A program made the position numbers and the translations under genes. Below, one piece after another: positions 57,076-64,000 of a DNA stretch of 64,000 nt. The DNA is from Frederiksenia canicola (lineage in GTDB: Bacteria; Pseudomonadota; Gammaproteobacteria; Enterobacterales; Pasteurellaceae). Location: positions 1,550,740-1,614,739 of the forward strand of contig NZ_CP015029.1 of the NCBI RefSeq assembly GCF_011455495.1. The letters run 5' to 3'. Below the pieces are notes generated by a model. That model had not been told where the DNA came from, did no database searches, and saw nothing but the letters and a program-made list of their open reading frames with translations. The stretch's first letter is position 1. The number at the start of each line of letters is the position of its first letter.

Positions 57076-57156
57076 AGCATACGTCAATTTTTTCAATTTT
57101 TCAAATTCTATTTCAAGAAATTACAAATTTCTTTAAATTTTGTGATCTGTTTCATA
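57076..57156 (-). promoter_or_regulatory. Promoter and CRP-like site upstream of the candidate small RNA
   Basis: The -35/-10 pair TTGAAA/TATGCT spans 57104-57076. A CRP-like site TGTGA-N6-TCATA lies at 57141-57156, about 80 bases from the predicted start. Between them is the repeat AAGAAAT-TACAA-ATTTCTT (57116-57134). Confidence 0.45.
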
Positions 57157-57163
57157 TTTTGGG

Positions 57164-57673
57164 CTACAAACGACGTGCTTGCCAAAATGTTTTGCTCCAG
57201 TATGGTGAATTCATATCTGAATAAATTACTCCGCCTTTTGTTGAGGCATGAAGAAATTGTCCGTTCTTAACATAAACGCCAACATGTTTACCGTTAGGTC
57301 CACGTCCTGTTTTAAAAAACACTAAATCTCCTGTTTGTAATTCAGACTTAGCTACTTTCGTTCCTTTCTGAGCTTGTTCTGATGTCGTTCTAGGCAGCTG
57401 AATACCAAATAAATCACGAAAGGTAATTTGCATAAAGGCTGAACAATCTACTCCACTACGACTGGTTCCCCCTAAACGGTAACGGGTCCCCTTCCAATCA
57501 TGCTGATGTTCACTCAAACTACTGATCGCAAAAATAGGATCAGAAATACTACCTTGAACCTGTTTGCGATAAATTTTTGCTGATCCACCCGCTGATTCCG
57601 AGCTACCACATGCTGTTAAGACAAAAACAGCAGAAAACAATACTGCGAGCAAGCCAGCTTTCTTGCTTATCAT
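57164..57673 (-). CDS. NlpC/P60 family lipoprotein, MepS-like peptidoglycan hydrolase
   Basis: A 169-residue lipoprotein. Signal peptide with lipobox LTAC (cysteine about residue 22), then an NlpC/P60 domain with the catalytic Cys in VDCSAFM, His in HVGVYV and a third polar residue in FLHAST. Enzymes of this group, such as MepS (Spr), cut DAP-containing crosslinks. ATG 57673 has AGAGGA seven bases upstream; the upstream TTG is rejected. It follows ihfA by 58 bases on the same strand. MepA is the other endopeptidase in the window. Confidence 0.9.
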   Translation of the reverse strand: MISKKAGLLAVLFSAVFVLTACGSSESAGGSAKIYRKQVQGSISDPIFAISSLSEHQHDWKGTRYRLGGTSRSGVDCSAFMQITFRDLFGIQLPRTTSEQAQKGTKVAKSELQTGDLVFFKTGRGPNGKHVGVYVKNGQFLHASTKGGVIYSDMNSPYWSKTFWQARRL

Positions 57674-57731
57674 AATAAATCCTCTAAAAAGACATTTTGA
57701 ACTCAAAATGTCTTTCTTTTTTAAAATGTAA

Positions 57732-58028
57732 TTAGGCTTTTACCTTTGAGTTTTCTACACGCTCACGAAATTTCTGACCGGGTTTAAAGGTCACAACTCG
57801 ACGAGCTGCAATAGCGACATCTTCCCCTGTTTTAGGGTTACGACCTGGGCGAGCTTTTTTATCTCGTACTGAGAAATTACCAAAGCCTGATAATTTCACA
57901 TCTTCACCTTTTTCCAGGGTCGCACGAATTTCTTCAAAAAACATCTCAACAAATTGCTTTGCCATACGTTTATCAAAACCACATCGTTCAACTAGGTTTT
58001 CTGCAATTTCAATTTTGGTAAGTGCCAT
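57732..58028 (-). CDS. ihfA: Integration host factor subunit alpha
   Basis: A 98-residue IHF alpha subunit ([18 protein letters not shown]). The DNA-binding arm [14 protein letters not shown] is clear. It follows pheT by 12 bases, the conserved pheST-ihfA order. The beta subunit is at 18.8 kb. Confidence 0.97.
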   Translation of the reverse strand: MALTKIEIAENLVERCGFDKRMAKQFVEMFFEEIRATLEKGEDVKLSGFGNFSVRDKKARPGRNPKTGEDVAIAARRVVTFKPGQKFRERVENSKVKA

Positions 58029-58040
58029 AATTTTTCCTTA

Positions 58041-60428
58041 CTAATCTCTCAGATAAGCATTAAAACGTTGTGCGAGTCCACTTAATACCGCTTGGATTAC
58101 CGCATTGATTTCGTCTTCTTCAAGGGTCTTTTCGGTGTCTTGAACGGTTAAGCTGATCGCTAAACTTTTCTTGCCTTCCGCTAAATTTGCCCCTTGGTAA
58201 ACGTCGAATAAATTCACGCCAACCAATTTTTCACCACCTGCCTTACGACACTCTGCCAATACTTCACCTGCGGCAACATGAGTATCAACCACGACTGCAA
58301 TATCACGTTTATTGGCAGGGAATCGAGAAATCTCTTTCGCACTTGGAATTGGGCGTTCTGCAATTGCATCGGCTAATAATTCAAACACCACTGGCTTGCC
58401 TGAAATACCAAGTTTTTGCACAATTTTAGGGTGAACCGTACCGATAAAACCAATCTCTTTACCGTCTAACATAATCGCAGCTGATTGTCCTGGGTGGAGT
58501 GCGGGGAACTGCTTCGCGACAAATTGCAAATCATTACGGGCGTGAGTAAGTGAAATCACTCGCTCCAAATCACCTTTCAAGTCGAAGAAATCAGCGGCTT
58601 CTGCCTTTTGCTCCCAATGTGCTGGGCGTTTATCGCCAACAATCGCTGCACCAAACACTTGTTCTTGACGGATACCATTTTCGGCTGTCGCATCAGGGAT
58701 AAAACGCAAGCCTGTTTCAAAGATACGAACTCGATTTTGCTGGCGGTTTTGGTTGTAAGCAATAGTTTCGAGCAAGCCAGTCAAAAGTGACACACGCATT
58801 GCTGACATTTCACTTGAAATTGGGTTTGGTAAAATCAATGCTTCTTGATCGGGATGCAACAACTGCTGAATTTTCGGATCAACGAAGCTATAAGTGATCA
58901 CCTCTTGGTAATCACTATCGACAACTGCCGTACGCACGCGTTGAGCATCTAAAATTCGCTCTGGCACGCCACGCATTTGCAAATGGGCGAGTGGTGCATT
59001 GTTTGGAATACTATTGTAACCGTAAATACGAGCGACTTCTTCGATCAAATCTTCTTCGATTTCAATATCAAAACGCCAGCTTGGCGACTGTACTGTCCAT
59101 ACATCATTGGCGTATTCCGCTTGCAACCCAAGGCGATTTAAAATATCCGTCACGGTTTCTGTTGGAATTTGATGACCGAGTAGATTATCTAATTTACCAC
59201 GGCGAAGTTCAACACGGTTAGATTTTGGTAAATACTCTGGGCTAACCGCCTCCACGATTTCACCCGCTTCGCCACCACAGATTTCAAGCAATAATGCGGT
59301 AGCACGTTCCATCGCTTTGCGAGCAAGTTCAAAATCGACACCACGTTCAAAGCGGTGAGATGCATCAGTGTGTAAGCCGTATTGGCGAGCACGCCCTGTA
59401 ATTGCGAGTGGCGCAAAAAATGCGGCTTCTAAAATCACATCTTTCGTTTCACTGCTCACACCACTTGCTTGGCCACCGAAGATCCCCGCCATTGCAAGCG
59501 GTCCGTTTTGGTCCGCAATTAGCAATGTATTTGGCTGAAGTTTCGCGGTGGTGCCATCTAATAACACCAGCTCTTCACCCTCATTTGCCATACGCACTTG
59601 TACAGGTTGAGCTACTTTCGCCATATCAAAGGCATGCATTGGTTGACCGAGCTCAAGCAAGCTCAAGTTGGTAATATCTACAATTGGATCGATGGAACGA
59701 ATACCACAGCGGCGAAGTTTTTCTTGCAGCCATAATGGCGACACCACATTGACGTTCACGCCTTTCACCACACGTAATAAATAACGTGGGCAAGCTTCTG
59801 GGGCTTGTAAATCGATTGTGACTTTATCGGCAATAGTCGCTTTGACTGGCTCAATAGTCGGTTCGCTCACGGCTAATTGATTAATCACGCCGACTTCACG
59901 AGCAATTCCTGCAATGCTTAAGCAGTCCGCACGGTTTGGAGTTAAGCTGATTTCAATGGTGCTGTCGTCTAATTTAAGATAATCACGCAGATCAGTGCCG
60001 ATCGGAGCTTCTAATGGCAATTCAATGATGCCATCTTGTTCAGCTTTGATGCCTAATTCAGCAAACGAACAAAGCATCCCTTCTGATGGCTGACCACGCA
60101 ATTTGGTTTTCTTGATTTTGAAATCACCTGGTAATAACGCCCCTTCAGTCGCACACGCCACTTTTAAGCCTTGACGGCAGTTTGGGGCACCACATACGAT
60201 GTCTAATAAACGATCACCACCGATATTCACTTTGGTTACACGCAATTTATCCGCATCAGGATGTTGGGCACATTCGACCACTTCGCCCACAACCACACCT
60301 GAAAATTCGCCCGCAACTGCTTCTACACCATCGACTTCTAAACCTAACATCGTAATTTGGTCGCAAAGCTGCTCTGTACTAATTGCAGGATTCACCCATT
60401 CACGCAACCACTGTTCATTAAATTTCAT
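58041..60428 (-). CDS. pheT: Phenylalanyl-tRNA synthetase beta chain
   Basis: The 795-residue beta subunit has the same length as in E. coli. It begins [13 protein letters not shown] and has the EMAPII-like domain ([19 protein letters not shown]), B3/B4 editing domain, B5 and the C-terminal anticodon-binding domain. PheS and PheT should form an (alpha beta)2 enzyme. An exported protein gene lies between the two subunit genes here. An uptake core is inside at 59494. Confidence 0.98.
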   Translation of the reverse strand: MKFNEQWLREWVNPAISTEQLCDQITMLGLEVDGVEAVAGEFSGVVVGEVVECAQHPDADKLRVTKVNIGGDRLLDIVCGAPNCRQGLKVACATEGALLPGDFKIKKTKLRGQPSEGMLCSFAELGIKAEQDGIIELPLEAPIGTDLRDYLKLDDSTIEISLTPNRADCLSIAGIAREVGVINQLAVSEPTIEPVKATIADKVTIDLQAPEACPRYLLRVVKGVNVNVVSPLWLQEKLRRCGIRSIDPIVDITNLSLLELGQPMHAFDMAKVAQPVQVRMANEGEELVLLDGTTAKLQPNTLLIADQNGPLAMAGIFGGQASGVSSETKDVILEAAFFAPLAITGRARQYGLHTDASHRFERGVDFELARKAMERATALLLEICGGEAGEIVEAVSPEYLPKSNRVELRRGKLDNLLGHQIPTETVTDILNRLGLQAEYANDVWTVQSPSWRFDIEIEEDLIEEVARIYGYNSIPNNAPLAHLQMRGVPERILDAQRVRTAVVDSDYQEVITYSFVDPKIQQLLHPDQEALILPNPISSEMSAMRVSLLTGLLETIAYNQNRQQNRVRIFETGLRFIPDATAENGIRQEQVFGAAIVGDKRPAHWEQKAEAADFFDLKGDLERVISLTHARNDLQFVAKQFPALHPGQSAAIMLDGKEIGFIGTVHPKIVQKLGISGKPVVFELLADAIAERPIPSAKEISRFPANKRDIAVVVDTHVAAGEVLAECRKAGGEKLVGVNLFDVYQGANLAEGKKSLAISLTVQDTEKTLEEDEINAVIQAVLSGLAQRFNAYLRD
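59494..59503 (+). repeat. Uptake core in pheT
   Basis: GCAAGCGGTC, followed by TCCGCAATT, a weak flank. Confidence 0.6.
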
Positions 60429-60443
60429 CTATATTCTCACTTC

Positions 60444-60923
60444 TTATTTTAATACTTTGAATTCTAAGCCTTTAAAAACAATATCATTAAATTGCACATC
60501 TAATTTATATGTACCGATTGGATCATTTTTTGTGAAAGTCCAACATTGAGAAACGATATCATCGACTATTTGTTCTTTGGTCATATTAAATGAAATTAAA
60601 TAGTTCTTTTGATTATCTTCCGCTTGTACATTTGCACCTTCAAAATGAATTTTCATCGGCTTAGGAGCTTGAAAATATTCAGCAAAAAGATTTTGTTCTT
60701 GAATAGGCACATTAGCGACAAAAACACAAACTTGGCGAGATTTATGACGAGAAAGACGATTTCCATCCATTAATTTCGGCTCTTTTCCAGAAGTATCAAA
60801 CACTCGAATCATTGCAAACGGTTGTTTGTCTTGTACATGACTTTCAGTAGGCGTATCCACTTTTGTGTCTGCAAATGCAGTTGCTGAAAGCAGGGCTAAT
60901 GTAGTTGCTAATAGTTTTTTCAT
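60444..60923 (-). CDS. Exported protein of unknown function inside the pheS-pheT operon
   Basis: A 159-residue protein. The signal peptide MKKLLATTLALLSATAFA ends before DTKVD; there is no lipobox. The mature part has two cysteines (VCVFVAN and SQCWTF), probably a disulfide, and mainly strand-like sequence. I do not recognise a family. The ribosome site AGGAG is good. It lies 11 bases after pheS and 15 before pheT, so it should be cotranscribed with the synthetase genes. Its base composition looks more AT-rich than pheS and pheT, which suggests a later insertion. Confidence 0.85.
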   Translation of the reverse strand: MKKLLATTLALLSATAFADTKVDTPTESHVQDKQPFAMIRVFDTSGKEPKLMDGNRLSRHKSRQVCVFVANVPIQEQNLFAEYFQAPKPMKIHFEGANVQAEDNQKNYLISFNMTKEQIVDDIVSQCWTFTKNDPIGTYKLDVQFNDIVFKGLEFKVLK

Positions 60924-60934
60924 CTCATCAACTC

Positions 60935-62200
<1,266 letters not shown>

Positions 62201-62881
62201 ATGGCAATGAATAATATTTTAGGATTATTCGCCCATTCGCCTCTCAAGCCATTACAAAAACATTCTAAGAAAGTCACAGAATGTTGCGGTTTGTTAGTTC
62301 CTTTTTTTGAAGCGACATTTGAAGGTCGTTGGGACGATGCAGAAAATATTCGTCGTCAAATTATTGATTTAGAACGCAGAGCAGACACGCTCAAACGTGA
62401 AATTCGCCTCAAACTACCTCGTGGGCTCTTTATGCCTGTTGAGCGTACTGACTTACTAGAACTTGTCACCCAATTAGATAAATTAGCTAACTTCGCTAAA
62501 GATATTTCTGGCAGAGTAATTGGTCGTCAATTACTGATTCCAACCGAAATGCAACCTTCTTTTGTGCATTTTCTCTCCCGTAGCCTTGATGCTACAACGC
62601 AAGCAGATAAAGTCATCAATGAAATGGATCAACTTCTTGAAACAGGCTTCCGCGGTCGTGAGCTTAACTTCGTGAATAATATGATTTTAGAGCTTGATAC
62701 TATTGAAGATGATACGGATCAATTACAAATTGTATTACGTAAAGCATTACTACAAATTGAAAACGCCTATAATCCAATTGATATTATGTTTTTATATAAA
62801 ATCATTGAATGGATTGGGGTTCTTGCCGATCAAGCACAACGAGTTGGCTCACGTATTGAGTTGATGTTAGCACGTTCATAA
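62201..62881 (+). CDS. PhoU-like DUF47 protein, partner of the phosphate permease
   Basis: A 226-residue helical cytoplasmic protein of the DUF47/TIGR00153 family, which is related to PhoU and usually sits beside PiT phosphate permeases. It contains VLRKALLQIENAYNPIDIMF and polar helical repeats. TTGGAGATCAACCT precedes the ATG. The permease gene starts 14 bases after its stop, so the two form an operon. Confidence 0.88.
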   Translation: MAMNNILGLFAHSPLKPLQKHSKKVTECCGLLVPFFEATFEGRWDDAENIRRQIIDLERRADTLKREIRLKLPRGLFMPVERTDLLELVTQLDKLANFAKDISGRVIGRQLLIPTEMQPSFVHFLSRSLDATTQADKVINEMDQLLETGFRGRELNFVNNMILELDTIEDDTDQLQIVLRKALLQIENAYNPIDIMFLYKIIEWIGVLADQAQRVGSRIELMLARS

Positions 62882-62895
62882 GAGGTATAAAATTT

Positions 62896-64000
62896 ATGGA
62901 ACTGATACATCACTACGGCTTCATCATTGTGCTGATTACTGCGGTTTTCGGCTTTATTATGGCATTTGGTATTGGTGCAAATGATGTTGCCAATGCAATG
63001 GGCACATCTGTCGGTTCAGGCACAATTACAGCAAAACAAGCCGTCTATATCGCTCTAATTTTTGAATTTGCGGGAGCTTACCTTGCGGGTGGCGAAGTTG
63101 CAGAGACAATCAAAAGCGGAGTCATCGCATCCGATGCGTTTGTCGGCCAACCTGATGTTCTGATACTAGGAATGATGGCATCACTATTCGCGGCAGGTGT
63201 GTGGCTATTAATCGCTTCCCAGAAAGGGTGGCCAGTATCAACAACGCATACGATTATTGGTGCGATTGTCGGTTTTGCTTGTATTACTATTGGTATAGAG
63301 GCCGTACAATGGTCTAAATTTGGCGGTATTGTTGGTAGTTGGTTTATCACACCAGTTATTGCGGGAATTGTGGCATTTGCTATCTTCATTTCTACGCAAA
63401 AACTTATTTTTGATACTGAACACCCCCTTGCCAATGCTCAAAAGTATGCTCCTTATTATGCAGGTTTAACCGTCTTTATTATCTGTGTTGTCACATTAGA
63501 TAAAGGGTTAAAGCACGTTGGATTAAATCTTAGTGGGTTGCAAACAGTGGGGCTAGGTCTTCTACTTGCCATTATTGCAACTTGTGCTAGCTTCTTTTAT
63601 TTACGCAGTAAAACCTTTGTCTCACGTTTACAAAACGGTGGCTTCAGTGGCGTAGAAAAAGTATTTAGTATGTTGATGTTAATCACGGCTTGTGCAATGG
63701 CATTTGCCCATGGCTCAAATGATGTAGCAAATGCGATTGGTCCATTGGCAGCGGTGGTTTCTATCGTGGATCATGGCGGTGTTATCGAAGGTAAAACCGT
63801 TATGGCACCGTGGGTACTTCCACTTGGTGCAATTGGGATTGCTGCGGGTTTAGCCGTAATGGGTCATAAAGTCATGAGTACTATTGGTACTGGTATTACT
63901 GATCTCACCCCAAGCCGTGGCTTCGCTGCACAATTCTCTTGTGCAATTACCGTTGTACTTGCCTCAGGAACAGGTTTACCAATCTCAACGACACAAACCC
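62896..64000 (+). CDS. pit: PiT-family inorganic phosphate permease (partial, cut by window end)
   Basis: 368 codons are present, without a stop. The PiT repeats are clear: FGIGANDVANAMGTSVGSG near the N terminus and AHGSNDVANAIGPLA in the second half, the family's duplicated phosphate motif. About nine membrane segments are visible. It probably takes up phosphate, possibly as a metal-phosphate complex. ATG 62896 follows GAGGTATAAAATTT. The coding frame runs to the last base, so the C terminus is outside the window. Confidence 0.93.
   Translation, partial: MELIHHYGFIIVLITAVFGFIMAFGIGANDVANAMGTSVGSGTITAKQAVYIALIFEFAGAYLAGGEVAETIKSGVIASDAFVGQPDVLILGMMASLFAAGVWLLIASQKGWPVSTTHTIIGAIVGFACITIGIEAVQWSKFGGIVGSWFITPVIAGIVAFAIFISTQKLIFDTEHPLANAQKYAPYYAGLTVFIICVVTLDKGLKHVGLNLSGLQTVGLGLLLAIIATCASFFYLRSKTFVSRLQNGGFSGVEKVFSMLMLITACAMAFAHGSNDVANAIGPLAAVVSIVDHGGVIEGKTVMAPWVLPLGAIGIAAGLAVMGHKVMSTIGTGITDLTPSRGFAAQFSCAITVVLASGTGLPISTTQT

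Noticed and set aside
56833-57270. 145-codon frame overlapping the yejM end and the gap
   Set aside because: It overlaps the end of yejM in another frame and runs through the terminator and the candidate small RNA promoter.

Overview
The window looks like chromosomal DNA of a Pasteurellaceae species. It carries some 40 copies of the 'Apl-type' DNA-uptake signal (core ACAAGCGGTC, usually followed about 15-20 bases later by TTTTGCAAAT). I saw none of the 'Hin-type' core AAGTGCGGT. The Apl type is known from Actinobacillus pleuropneumoniae, Haemophilus ducreyi and Mannheimia haemolytica. With a secreted sialidase also present, Mannheimia haemolytica or a close relative is the most likely source; this is an inference, not a database result.

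Layout. 1-7.8 kb: end of mukE, mukB, serC, a short-chain dehydrogenase, hisC. 7.8-8.9 kb (minus): ccdA-like membrane protein and a periplasmic thioredoxin. 9-16.3 kb: aroA, uspA, alaS, csrA, an unlisted 40-residue ORF, galU, degS. 16.3-21.7 kb: cmk-rpsA-ihfB-lapA-lapB-pyrF-yciH. 22-24.4 kb: nanH sialidase in AT-rich DNA, the clearest accessory gene. 24.4-31.8 kb: bioD2 and an mlc-like repressor (minus), rnd, a small membrane protein, tRNA-Leu(GAG), secG, topB, mepA. 32-35.5 kb: lysine riboswitch and lysC, then tsaB and aroG (minus). 35.5-50.6 kb (minus): ypfJ, ftsK, lrp, two paralogous aromatic amino-acid permeases, a DUF4153 membrane protein, ftsH, rlmE, a large mechanosensitive channel. 50.7-57 kb: fabI, rnb, a lysozyme-inhibitor-like protein, cmoA, yejL, yejM. 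57-62 kb (minus): a MepS-like lipoprotein, ihfA, pheT, an unknown exported protein, pheS. 62.2-64 kb: a PhoU-like (DUF47) protein and a PiT phosphate permease cut by the window end.

How the genes relate. Four factors that control LpxC and lipopolysaccharide synthesis lie in one window: lapA, lapB, ftsH and yejM/lapC. Three wall enzymes or related proteins (mepA, a mepS-like hydrolase, a PliC-like inhibitor) also occur. Both IHF subunits are present. Aromatic amino-acid metabolism is represented by aroA, aroG, hisC and two permeases.

Regulation seen in the DNA: a lysine riboswitch before lysC, a GGA-loop hairpin before csrA, GGA hairpins in the rpsA leader, a CRP/FNR-type promoter before uspA, many hairpin terminators, and a strong candidate for a small noncoding RNA between yejM and the mepS-like gene. 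The most unusual theme is how far uptake signals are built into gene architecture: they supply stop codons, lie at start codons, encode linker peptides and form hairpins between genes.
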